Assembly: GCA_016208845.1 (NCBI GenBank)
Contig: JACQXH010000042.1
Location: 1 to 12,610 of the forward strand
DNA from: Nitrospirota bacterium
Lineage (GTDB): Bacteria; Nitrospirota; Thermodesulfovibrionia; UBA6902; BMS3Bbin08
Length of the DNA: 12,610 nucleotides
Reading direction: 5' to 3'
In this document: one piece after another, positions 5,828 through 12,135 of the stretch
How positions within the stretch are numbered: position 1 is the first letter of the stretch
How the letters are laid out: the number at the start of each line of letters is the position of its first letter
Notes under the pieces: model-generated
Seen by the model: only the letters and a program-made list of their open reading frames with translations
Database searches by the model: none
Told to the model about the DNA's origin: nothing
Program-made: the position numbers and the translations under genes

Positions 5828-5899
5828 TATCTGGACCTTGTATCTGCCATTGACATTTAAACGCTTCGAGGTCTCCTTAAAGATATTTGTTTTCTGTCA

Positions 5900-5927
5900 A
5901 TAATAAATCGAACCGTTTTGCTGTAAA
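5900..5927 (-). promoter_or_regulatory. Promoter for the PilZ-like/lsrF transcript
   Basis: On the minus strand, TTTACA (5922-5927) and TATTAT (5900-5905) are separated by 16 bp. The AAGGAG at 5873-5878 lies about 15-20 bases past the predicted start of transcription. A direct repeat of CTGCCTGTT at 5971-5979 and 5986-5994 lies just upstream and could bind a regulator. Confidence 0.55.
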
Positions 5928-6039
5928 CGCCTGTGAAATTTATTTTAAATGCTGTTCGATCTTTCAATAGCTGCCTGTTATATATCTGCCTGTTTTGAAA
6001 CGAAATGAGATCTATTGCAGATGCACTGAATTGCAATTA

Positions 6040-6228
6040 TTATAGTCTGTCACACGCGCGGGCGGATAATTTCTCAAGCGTCGCCTCATCCAATTCATGA
6101 ATATAATCATGCAACGGATATGTCCTGCTACATTCCATGCAGCGCATATATATCCCGCTTCAGCTCATGGTCAATTTCAAATTGCCCTTGCACATTTTGC
6201 ACTTGATGCTTCCGGATTTGTTTGTCAT
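6040..6228 (-). CDS. Small double-CxxC zinc-ribbon protein with in-frame TGA (Sec or nonsense)
   Basis: From ATG 6228 to TAATAA (first stop 6040-6042) there are 62 sense positions if the TGA at codon 23 (6160-6162) is read through. Before it: MTNKSGSIKCKMCKGNLKLTMS. After it: SGIYMRCMECSRTYPL, HDYIHELDEATLEKLSARACDRL. The two CxxC pairs (10/13 and 30/33) make a zinc-ribbon or redox knuckle whose halves lie on either side of the TGA, so the whole frame is one protein. Its promoter is strong (6273-6302). AGAGG lies 12 bases before the ATG. A 17-nt hairpin with GG in the tip (6127-6143) starts 16 bases after the TGA, a spacing compatible with bacterial SECIS elements. Against selenocysteine: the TGA is not in a CxxU motif, and a Gly, Glu or Arg codon mutated to TGA would look the same. 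Function unknown. Confidence 0.55.
6127..6143 (-). promoter_or_regulatory. SECIS-like hairpin downstream of the in-frame TGA
   Basis: On the minus strand GCTGCAT-GGA-ATGTAGC pairs at seven positions (one G-U) with a GGA tip. The tip G is 23 bases after the TGA. An outer GGATAT/ATATCC pairing extends it. Part of the pairing could be coincidental with the CxxC codons. Confidence 0.35.
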
Positions 6229-6272
6229 AGGAGCGTAGAACCTCTTTTCTCTGGGAAAACTTGTATATATCA

Positions 6273-6302
6273 ATTATAGAATTTTATGTTCTCATTTATC
6301 AA
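6273..6302 (-). promoter_or_regulatory. Promoter of the zinc-ribbon gene
   Basis: On the minus strand, TTGATA (6297-6302) and a perfect TATAAT (6273-6278) are separated by 18 bp, giving a leader of about 38 bases. Its -35 is directly back-to-back with the TTGACA of the opposite promoter at 6303-6308. Confidence 0.65.
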
Positions 6303-6329
6303 TTGACAAAATATTGTTTATATTAAAAT
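6303..6329 (+). promoter_or_regulatory. Divergent plus-strand promoter
   Basis: A perfect TTGACA (6303-6308) is followed after 15 bp by TAAAAT (6324-6329). It points to a 16-codon open frame starting at 6342 (MPDDILVSVRNITKNI), which stops at 6390-6392. Confidence 0.45.
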
Positions 6330-6341
6330 AAAAAGAATTAT

Positions 6342-6392
6342 ATGCCTGATGATATTCTTGTCTCAGTGCGTAATATAACAAAAAATATTTGA
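6342..6392 (+). pseudogene. Possible N-terminal remnant of an ABC transporter ATPase
   Basis: The 16-residue frame MPDDILVSVRNITKNI resembles the first strand of polysaccharide-export-type ABC ATPases (xxxIxVxNxTKxY). It then stops, and no Walker A sequence is seen after it in any frame. It sits behind a promoter with a perfect -35. The match is very short, so this is tentative. Confidence 0.2.
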
Positions 6393-6727
6393 CCTTATCC
6401 ATTCACTAAAGAAATTAACATGGTTATTCCAGGGATATCAGCGCTTGCCGGCCTTGTTTAACAGGCTTATCGCCAGATGATCAATACCCATGATCTTTCC
6501 TCTTATTCAGATGATGGAACAGACGGCAGGTCTTTATTTAAATAAGATACGTAATTAATATTAACATAGTCGTATATTTTCATCTAATGACTATTATTGT
6601 GAACTGCCTTACCTCTTGAAATCACAAAATAAAAAAAGTGTTGCAATATTTTACAAATATGTTAAAATAACAGCTAATAATGTATTGTTGGTCCAAAAGA
6701 GGCTCAAAGGCATAATGGAGATTAATT
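6393..6727. other. AT-rich non-coding region upstream of the kinase operon
   Basis: No gene is supported. The end of the region carries the promoter-like TTGCAA/TAAAAT pair at 6641-6668. Confidence 0.4.
6641..6668 (+). promoter_or_regulatory. Putative promoter of the kinase/HD-GYP operon
   Basis: TTGCAA (6641-6646) and TAAAAT (6663-6668) are separated by 16 bp. The spacer begins an inverted repeat TATTTTA/TAAAATA (6647-6669) that could be an operator. It would give a leader of about 355 bases before the kinase ATG. Confidence 0.45.
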
Positions 6728-6856
6728 GTGGCGGTTGATGTGCGGATGCGGGATTGGGCCTTTGTTGGCTATGGGCTCTGTAATAAGAGTATAATATCGA
6801 ACTATCAGTATAAGGATCATGTTCAGCGGGAAGGGTCAGTCTTTTTTCGTCATTAA
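6728..6856 (+). CDS. Possible 42-residue leader protein
   Basis: A GTG at 6728 has GGAG seven bases upstream and lies downstream of the 6641-6668 promoter. The frame reads MAVDVRMRDWAFVGYGLCNK, continues SIISNYQYKDHVQREG and stops at 6854-6856. No homology is recognised, and composition does not decide between coding and leader sequence. The overlapping frame at 6819-7004 has no Shine-Dalgarno and was left out. Confidence 0.25.
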   Translation: MAVDVRMRDWAFVGYGLCNKSIISNYQYKDHVQREGSVFFRH

Positions 6857-7031
6857 AAATCTCAATGCTGGGAATGAGTGCTGCTATTCCTTAAATTGCA
6901 GGTTAAGGCATGACGTTATGATGTCGATACTAATGAATGACCGATTCCCAGTATTATCACGGGAAAAGATGATAATTTATTTGAGAATGAACAAGCGGAG
7001 CTGAAATTCTAAGAGCGCAAACATAAAGGAT

Positions 7032-9068
7032 ATGGAGATACTGGCGTTACTCAGCAAGGGAGACGACTTCATTGTTTCCGAGGTCAAAGATGCACTGAAG
7101 GGGTATACTGTTTATCCCCTGAAGACATTGGATGAGCTTGAGGAATTGCATTCCAATATTCCGCTCAAGGTGATACTTATTGATACTGTCTCTTACAGGC
7201 TCTCGTCCCTTGATGATTTATTGAGCAGGCTTCATGAGGGCTCTGTCGTTCTGATCACACCTGAGAAACTGAACAGGTTCAATTCTGACAATCTTCCGCG
7301 AAGCATATACGAGTGCATTGACTCAAGATCAATAAGAAGAGGGCTGCTGGTCGTTGTTGAACGTGCTCTCGAGAGGCAAAGATTCAAAAATGAGCTCGAG
7401 CTGCTGAAAAGATCCAAGAACATTCAGCCGCAGGGGAATCTCTCGAGGTATGATGCGGAAGCGGGATCGGGATATCGTGACGCATATCCGGGCGGAAGGT
7501 ACATTCAGGAGAAGGTCCTGATCAATTTTGCCAAGATGCTTACCGCTATGTTTGATATGAACAGCCTCTTCAACCACTTCATGGATTCCATTTTGGGGAT
7601 AGCGCGCGTGAGCAAGATGTCAGTAATGCTCAGGGAAGAGGAGGGCTTCTGCGTGAAGGTACATTACGGACTGGACCCCTATCTTGCCGAAAATATCAGG
7701 CTGAAGAAGGACAGTGCGCTTGCAACATGTCTTTCAAGAACGGGACGAATAATTATTAAGCCGGTTAATCCGGCAGATGCATCTTTTGCAGAAGTGACTT
7801 CCGAGATGAATCTGCTGCAATGTTCTTTTTCATTTCCGATGATATACAAAGGCAATCTCATCGGCATCTTTAACATTGATAATAAGATAACCGAAGAACC
7901 TTTTTTCAAGGAAGAACTGGAGACCATATACATCCTGTGCAATTATCTTGCCGCCGCGGTAAAGGAGATAAACCTCTACCACCAGATATGGTATCAGAAG
8001 GAATTTACAAAGAACGTATTGTCCAGCATGAGCAGCGGTATGATAGCGATCGACAGGGATGAAAAGATAACGGTCTTTAACCCTCAGGCCTCTGAAATTC
8101 TTAATCTGGAGCCCGCAAAAATATTGGGCAGCGATCTGAGGAGCCTCCCTTCTCCTATGGGAGATATTCTTTACGAAACAATGACCATGGGAACTGCCTA
8201 TAAGAGATATGAGGTTGAGGTGGGTCCTGACAGGATGCCGCTTGGTATAAACAGCTGCAGGCTTGTGGATGAGAATCAGGAACCTGTCGGTGCCGGAATA
8301 ATTTTCAGCGACCTTTCAGATTCCAAAAAGCTCGAGCTGCAGAAGAGGCAAACAGAAAGACTGGAAGCGGTAAATAAACTGATCGGTAAAATTGCGCATG
8401 AGATCAGGACCCCGCTGACATCCATACAGACATATACTCAGATACTGGGGGACAAATACCGCGATGACGAAGAGCTGAATAATTTCTTTTCTGCGACAGT
8501 TCTTCAGTCCATCCAGAAGCTGGACAGCCTGCTTGAAAAATTAGTGATTTTTTCTAGTAAAACGGATTATAATCTCAGTGAAGAGAACGCGGGCAGTGTC
8601 ATTAAAGAGGTCGCTGAATATGTTTCAAAGAACATTCCCAGGGACTATAAAATATTGTTTGAAGGTATCAGGGACTCTGTCCTGATAAGTGTGGACAAGA
8701 GACTTCTGATAAAGGCAATACATTTTTTTGTGCTCTATATTGTTGAAAGGTCAAAAAAAGGCTCAACCATTACAATGAGTGCGCGCGTGATCATGAAGGA
8801 CCCCCCCGGCGTGGAGATATTGCTGAAATACAGCGGAGAGGAAATTTCAGAGACTGAAAGAAAAAACCTGCTCACGCCTTTGCATGATATCGACGGCCTG
8901 GGCACCGAGATGAACATGCCGATAAGCCACAAAATAATTGAAGGGCACGAAGGCAGCATCGATATACAAAGCGAAGAAGGTTCCAATACCTTTATCATAA
9001 GATTACCGGCTGTGGACAGAAGGGCTTCACAGATCCCTCTTGAGGTGAGACGAATTGACAGACAATAA
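7032..9068 (+). CDS. Soluble pseudoreceiver-GAF-PAS histidine kinase with degenerate ATP site
   Basis: The 678-residue protein has no membrane helix. Order of parts: a receiver-like N-terminus (about 1-110; strand VILIDT, but no acidic pair after the first strand); a charged helical linker; a GAF domain (about 163-318, ending in GNLIGIFNIDNK...FF and ETIYILCNYLAAAV); a PAS domain (about 324-436, SSGMIAIDRDEKITVFNPQA); HisKA with the H-box IAHEIRTPLTSIQ (His456); and a catalytic region (about 545-665). The catalytic part is degraded. The N-box Asn positions hold Phe565 and Tyr569 (KAIHFFVLYIVERS), and the G1 DxGxG is YSGEE (600-604) with the Asp replaced. Only the G2-like GLGTEMNMPISHKIIEGHEG (622-641) is near normal. 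Autophosphorylation is therefore doubtful. AAAGGA lies immediately before the ATG. It overlaps the HD-GYP gene by 14 bases, so they act as a pair. Confidence 0.88.
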   Translation: MEILALLSKGDDFIVSEVKDALKGYTVYPLKTLDELEELHSNIPLKVILIDTVSYRLSSLDDLLSRLHEGSVVLITPEKLNRFNSDNLPRSIYECIDSRSIRRGLLVVVERALERQRFKNELELLKRSKNIQPQGNLSRYDAEAGSGYRDAYPGGRYIQEKVLINFAKMLTAMFDMNSLFNHFMDSILGIARVSKMSVMLREEEGFCVKVHYGLDPYLAENIRLKKDSALATCLSRTGRIIIKPVNPADASFAEVTSEMNLLQCSFSFPMIYKGNLIGIFNIDNKITEEPFFKEELETIYILCNYLAAAVKEINLYHQIWYQKEFTKNVLSSMSSGMIAIDRDEKITVFNPQASEILNLEPAKILGSDLRSLPSPMGDILYETMTMGTAYKRYEVEVGPDRMPLGINSCRLVDENQEPVGAGIIFSDLSDSKKLELQKRQTERLEAVNKLIGKIAHEIRTPLTSIQTYTQILGDKYRDDEELNNFFSATVLQSIQKLDSLLEKLVIFSSKTDYNLSEENAGSVIKEVAEYVSKNIPRDYKILFEGIRDSVLISVDKRLLIKAIHFFVLYIVERSKKGSTITMSARVIMKDPPGVEILLKYSGEEISETERKNLLTPLHDIDGLGTEMNMPISHKIIEGHEGSIDIQSEEGSNTFIIRLPAVDRRASQIPLEVRRIDRQ

Positions 9069-10080
9069 GGAAAGAGTCCTGATAATCGATGATGAGATCG
9101 CGCCAAGGGAATCGCTCAGGATGGTCCTGAAGGACCGGTATAATGTTTCAACCGCTACAGGGGCCAGGGAGGGGTTTAACATTATGACCCAGAACCCCGC
9201 TGACCTTGTGGTCCTTGATATCATGATGCCGGAGATCAACGGAATAGAGGCCATGAAGGAGATCAAGCAGAGGCACCCTGATACAGAAGTGATCCTGCTT
9301 ACCGCATTTGCCAGCATTGAATCTGCAAGAAGCGCCATTCGCTATGGGGCTTTTGATTACCTGACAAAACCCTTTGATAAAGATGATGTTATTACGGTCG
9401 TTGAGAGGGGACTTGAAAAGAGACGCGCTAACATCAACCTGAAAGTTGAAAAGGATAAATTGTGGAGCCGGACACGGTATCTGGAAGAGCAGATCAACAG
9501 CGCAAGGCAGAACCTGGTAATGTCGTACGAAGGCACTGTCAAGGCACTGATCCTGACCATTGACGCCAAGGACCATTATACATTTAATCATTCTGAGCAC
9601 GTTGCACGGCTTTCAGTTGAAATAGCAAAAGTGCTGAATTTGCCGGGCAAGGTGAAGGACAGGCTCGAGCAGGCGGCCCTCATGCACGATATAGGAAAGA
9701 TCGGAGTTGATGAGATTATTTTGAGAAAGAACGGCCGTCTTACGGATGATGAATTCACAGAGATTAAAAAGCACCCTGTGATAGGCGCGACGATTGTTCA
9801 GCAGGTGCCGTTTCTCGAGGATGCGATACCGGTCATTCTTCATCATCATGAAACCTATCACGGAAGGGGATATCCCATAGGCCTCAAGGGCGAAGAGATC
9901 CCTTTGACAGCAAGGATCGTCATGGTGGCAGATGCCATTGATGCGATGATGCGGGCCAGGCCTTACCGCGGAGCCCTTCCCATGGAAAAAGTTTTCAGCG
10001 AGTTGAGGGAAAATGCAGGGACGCAGTTCGACCCTCAGATCGTGGAGCTGATATTAAAAGGCAGAATATCTCTGGAATAA
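9055..10080 (+). CDS. REC/HD-GYP response regulator (c-di-GMP phosphodiesterase)
   Basis: The product has 341 residues from a TTG start (9055), chosen because AGGTGA lies seven bases upstream and no ATG is available before the receiver. The receiver domain (1-125) is complete: Asp12-Asp13, phospho-acceptor Asp55 in VVLDIMMP, Thr83 and Lys105 in LTKPF. A helical linker (about 125-160) leads to an HD-GYP domain (about 163-335). Its motifs are HSEHVARLS, the metal-binding MHDIGKIG (His211-Asp212), HHHETYHGRGYPIGLKGEEIP with GYP at 272-274, and VADAIDAM. All expected metal and catalytic residues appear present, so it probably hydrolyses c-di-GMP under control of phosphorylation at Asp55. It overlaps the kinase gene by 14 bases; cognate signalling is inferred. 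Since that kinase may be inactive, phosphate may come from another kinase. Confidence 0.92.
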   Translation: MTDNKERVLIIDDEIAPRESLRMVLKDRYNVSTATGAREGFNIMTQNPADLVVLDIMMPEINGIEAMKEIKQRHPDTEVILLTAFASIESARSAIRYGAFDYLTKPFDKDDVITVVERGLEKRRANINLKVEKDKLWSRTRYLEEQINSARQNLVMSYEGTVKALILTIDAKDHYTFNHSEHVARLSVEIAKVLNLPGKVKDRLEQAALMHDIGKIGVDEIILRKNGRLTDDEFTEIKKHPVIGATIVQQVPFLEDAIPVILHHHETYHGRGYPIGLKGEEIPLTARIVMVADAIDAMMRARPYRGALPMEKVFSELRENAGTQFDPQIVELILKGRISLE

Positions 10081-10125
10081 AATAGCCTGCTAATATTAAG
10101 TTATCCCGAACAAAAGTTGAAAGTG

Positions 10126-10149
10126 ATCCGGAATGCTGTCATTCCGGAT
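10126..10149. terminator. Perfect 10-bp stem-loop after the operon
   Basis: ATCCGGAATG (10126-10135), loop CTGT and CATTCCGGAT (10140-10149) form a perfect hairpin 46 bases after the HD-GYP stop. No T-run follows on the plus strand, so it is not a canonical intrinsic terminator. It may stabilise the mRNA end or be a repeat. Confidence 0.45.
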
Positions 10150-10155
10150 ACTATA

Positions 10156-10170
10156 AATCAGGGCCTGATT
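10156..10170. repeat. 15-bp palindrome
   Basis: AATCAGG-G-CCTGATT is a perfect palindrome around one central base, directly beside the inverted repeat that begins at 10172. It may be part of that element. Confidence 0.4.
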
Positions 10171-10171
10171 A

Positions 10172-10244
10172 GACCCAGAAAACGAAATAGACTGAATAAA
10201 AGCATGCAGAGACGTCCTTTCTCCATGACGAATCCGCTGAGGCG
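10172..10244 (-). repeat. ~72-bp inverted repeat, left copy
   Basis: Read on the minus strand, it matches 10939-11010 at about nine of ten bases. Shared blocks include CAGCGGATTCG, CATGGAGAAA, CGTCTCT, TTCAGTCTATT and CGTTTT. It runs opposite to the right copy, about 695 bp apart. Confidence 0.75.
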
Positions 10245-10554
10245 CACAAAACCTCTATAAAGCAACCTGCCTGCCGGCAGGCAGGATTTATTTAAAATTA
10301 AATATCGAGTTTCCTGTTAGAAATCAAACCGCTTAAAGCAACAGTCATAAGTAACCATAAGGTGTTGTTCGATCGAATCCGTGCTGTGCCGGACGTATAG
10401 AGCTTTTTCAGCCGCCTCTGCCCGCTTTCTTATTTTTCAAATGCGTTTTCCGGGTTTAATCATTCTACACTCCATTTTAGTTGTATCACTCTTACTGCCT
10501 GATATTATGGAGTTTTTTTTACTATGTTAGGCCCTGAAATATCTAATTATCCCT
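10245..10554. other. Non-coding region between repeats
   Basis: No gene is supported. It contains the GC palindrome at 10266-10285. Short frames on both strands have stops and no start signals. Confidence 0.4.
10266..10285. repeat. 20-bp perfect GC-rich palindrome
   Basis: CCTGCCTGCCGGCAGGCAGG is perfectly palindromic. Its core CTGCC/GGCAG is shared with 2112-2127, suggesting a dispersed REP-like family. Confidence 0.7.
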
Positions 10555-10638
10555 GTTACAAGAAACAAAGCCGATTATGCAGATAACCAAATCCCTATCT
10601 TAACACCTGATGAGTTTCTTGCTCTGTTAGAGAAATAG
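10555..10638 (+). pseudogene. C-terminal remnant of a PIN-domain (VapC-like) toxin
   Basis: The frame VTRNKADYADNQIPILTPDEF, then LALLEK and TAG (10636-10638), matches the end of PIN-domain proteins: a VTRN...F strand and the closing IPxLTPxEFLxxL. Everything before it is missing, including the start and the first acidic catalytic residues. No antitoxin gene is beside it, so it is a dead fragment of a toxin-antitoxin locus. It lies inside the interval bounded by the two inverted repeats. Confidence 0.6.
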
Positions 10639-10938
10639 ATTTGCTATTGAACTTTATTGCAGTTACATATTGAGAAGGAGAAAATGCAAGAAAAACGCTT
10701 GCACGCCGGTCAGTATGGGGGGACCTGACCCCCTTTCCCACTAATTAAATCTTTAGACCAAACCGTGCAATTATGGCAAAAGATCCTGTCAAAATGACAA
10801 AAGGGTTGGCTTACACACCATTTATTGAAAAACCAACTATCTGATTATTATGTATTTTTCTTGTGGCATACCGTTTGCATCTTTTTATCCCAAAAAAAGC
10901 ATTAGGAAAATCAGAAAGCAGGCAGATGCGAACCTGTC
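10639..10938. other. Region with remnants and a G/C hairpin
   Basis: A GAAGGAG site precedes an ATG at 10684 that opens only 13 codons (MQEKRLHAGQYGGT, then TGA). Next is GGGGGG-acctga-CCCCC-TTT (10717-10736), which could act as a weak terminator or be the end of a mobile element. The minus-strand frame at about 10811-11056 and its plus-strand counterpart are not supported by a start signal or homology. Confidence 0.4.
10717..10736 (+). terminator. G6/C5 hairpin followed by TTT
   Basis: Six G, a six-base loop (ACCTGA) and five C followed by TTT form a strong short stem. The T-run is short. A GGGGGTCAGGT block like this (minus strand) is also seen at ends of RAYT/IS200-like relics (from memory). 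Confidence 0.35.
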
Positions 10939-11010
10939 CGCCCCAGCGGATTCGGCATGGAGAAATGGCGTCTCTTACTGCTTTTTTCAGTCTATTGCGT
11001 TTTTTGGGTT
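10939..11010 (+). repeat. ~72-bp inverted repeat, right copy
   Basis: Matches the minus strand of 10172-10244. Its left edge contains the palindrome TCCGC-CCCA-GCGGA (10937-10950), which in opposite orientation also occurs inside the tRNA-Leu relic (1104-1117). Confidence 0.75.
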
Positions 11011-11379
11011 TATAGGACACGTTTTTATTTTGATTGCAAAGTAATATTTTGATCACAAGTATACTATTTATTCCTGAGATTCAGGAGAGAATCAGATTCC
11101 GTTAGAAAGTCCGGACGGGTTTTTAATCTTGTTTAAATGCATAATCGGTCTTGTAGGCCCCTTTATGGCGCGGCTTTCTTACGGAATGAATAAATCATTA
11201 TTTTATTCTTTGAAAGGAGGGGAATATGTGAAAATATCTTTCTTTAATTAATAAAGTTCAGACTGGGCAGGCATTATTTCATTATGTGAAGTCTGATCTA
11301 AATATTCAAATCTGATTTATTTGTTTCACGTTCTGTTAAATCTTCTTATAACTGTTTAACAACATAACGGGGGGTATTT
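11011..11379. other. Leader region with hairpins and a decayed start
   Basis: Contains a hairpin TCCTGA-gat-TCAGGA (11072-11086), a long stem (11096-11187), and a very strong AAAGGAGG (11213-11220). The last leads into ATG-TGA (11226-11231) and an overlapping GTG frame of seven codons that ends at TAA (11249-11251). No intact gene is supported. Confidence 0.45.
11096..11187 (+). repeat. Long imperfect stem or terminal-inverted-repeat element
   Basis: ATTCCGTTAGAAAG (11096-11109) is complementary to CTTTCTTACGGAAT (11174-11187) at 13 of 14 positions. CCG/CGG pairs continue inside (11111-11113 with 11171-11173). It could be a structured leader RNA or a short MITE. No target-site duplication was seen. 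Confidence 0.5.
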
Positions 11380-12135
11380 ATGAGGGTCTTACTACATGCT
11401 AAAAACTTAACAACGTTATTATTCATACTTGCTTTAATAACAGGAAGTGTGAATTCCGTGTTTGCTGCTCCACTGGTTCTACTCAAGGTGCTTAATGTGC
11501 CAAATGAATTCGGAGATATTATTATTGTCCGTGGCAACAATGTGGAAGTCGAGTTTACGGTTTCAGATCCGATGTTCGAAAGCAGCAATGAGGATATTAT
11601 AAGGTTAGTGCGCATAGAAGATGGCATTGTTGCGACTCAAATGACAAGGGGTAAAGAGCTGTCGGGTTCCCGTTCACTTGGGACACAAAAGACTGTCGGT
11701 AACGATGTCCTCGGAAAACTCCAGGTGCAATATCTTTCCAAAACGACTAAACAGGTTCTTGCGACGTCCTTGCAGACCGTCTTTCTCGTTGACAACCAGT
11801 CGATCCTGGAGCTCACAGGTCGTACAGGGGCAGTAGAAAAAGAAGTAATAACCGTGAAGGAAAAGGTCATATTGGCAGAGAACCTGGCACAGGAGGCCAA
11901 AGCCGCTGCCGCCGTCGCTGATACCAAAGCTGCTGAAGCGATGACCAAAGCAGATTTAGCAGACTTGAAAGCTATAATTGCAAACCAAAAAGTAGAGGAA
12001 GCTAAGTATAAAATAGAGTTAGTAGAAGTTATTTCACTGGGGGCCAAGACCAAGGCAGACACGGCTGATGTTAAGGCGATGGAGGCCAAGACCAAGGCAG
12101 ACACGGCTGATGTTAAGGCGCTGTCCGTCAGGTGA
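11380..12135 (+). CDS. Secreted coiled-coil protein, probably frameshifted before a LamG domain
   Basis: The product has 251 residues. A signal peptide (MRVLLHAKNLTTLLFILAL...SVFA) is probably cleaved after VFA at about residue 29. It is followed by a beta-rich domain (about 30-150, with IIIVRGNNVEVEFTVSD and LQVQYLSKTTKQVL) and an Ala/Lys-rich coiled coil (about 155-251). The end of the coiled coil is made of 14-residue units such as AKTKADTADVKAME. The coiled coil stops abruptly at LSVR (TGA 12133-12135). Four bases earlier a different frame takes over and reads SGEFVTGIAANGDIICAPAV and then a LamG-type domain. So the full protein was probably longer, and this part is the N-terminal half of a broken gene. 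The Shine-Dalgarno is a run of six G (11369-11374) five bases before the ATG. A surface, adhesin-like or fibre-like role is inferred from the layout; no function is established. Confidence 0.7.
   Translation: MRVLLHAKNLTTLLFILALITGSVNSVFAAPLVLLKVLNVPNEFGDIIIVRGNNVEVEFTVSDPMFESSNEDIIRLVRIEDGIVATQMTRGKELSGSRSLGTQKTVGNDVLGKLQVQYLSKTTKQVLATSLQTVFLVDNQSILELTGRTGAVEKEVITVKEKVILAENLAQEAKAAAAVADTKAAEAMTKADLADLKAIIANQKVEEAKYKIELVEVISLGAKTKADTADVKAMEAKTKADTADVKALSVR
12042..12120 (+). repeat. Tandem repeat of 37 identical bases (period 42)
   Basis: The block from GGCCAAGACC to TTAAGGCG occurs at 12042-12078 and again, base for base, at 12084-12120. The 42-base period equals 14 codons, so copy number could change without shifting frame. 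It encodes AKTKADTADVKA. Confidence 0.9.

Noticed and set aside
6819..7004. Plus-strand 61-codon frame ahead of the kinase
   Set aside because: No Shine-Dalgarno and no recognisable domain; it probably belongs to the untranslated leader.
9148..9600. Minus-strand 150-codon frame
   Set aside because: Antisense to the receiver/HD-GYP gene, whose motifs are complete on the plus strand.
10811..11056. Minus-strand and plus-strand frames over the right inverted repeat
   Set aside because: Similar pseudo-peptides can be read from the other repeat copy in a shifted frame, so the conservation is at DNA level, not protein level.
11637..12104. Minus-strand 155-codon Ala/Ser-rich frame
   Set aside because: Composition is the mirror of the Ala/Lys coiled coil on the plus strand, and no start signal is present.
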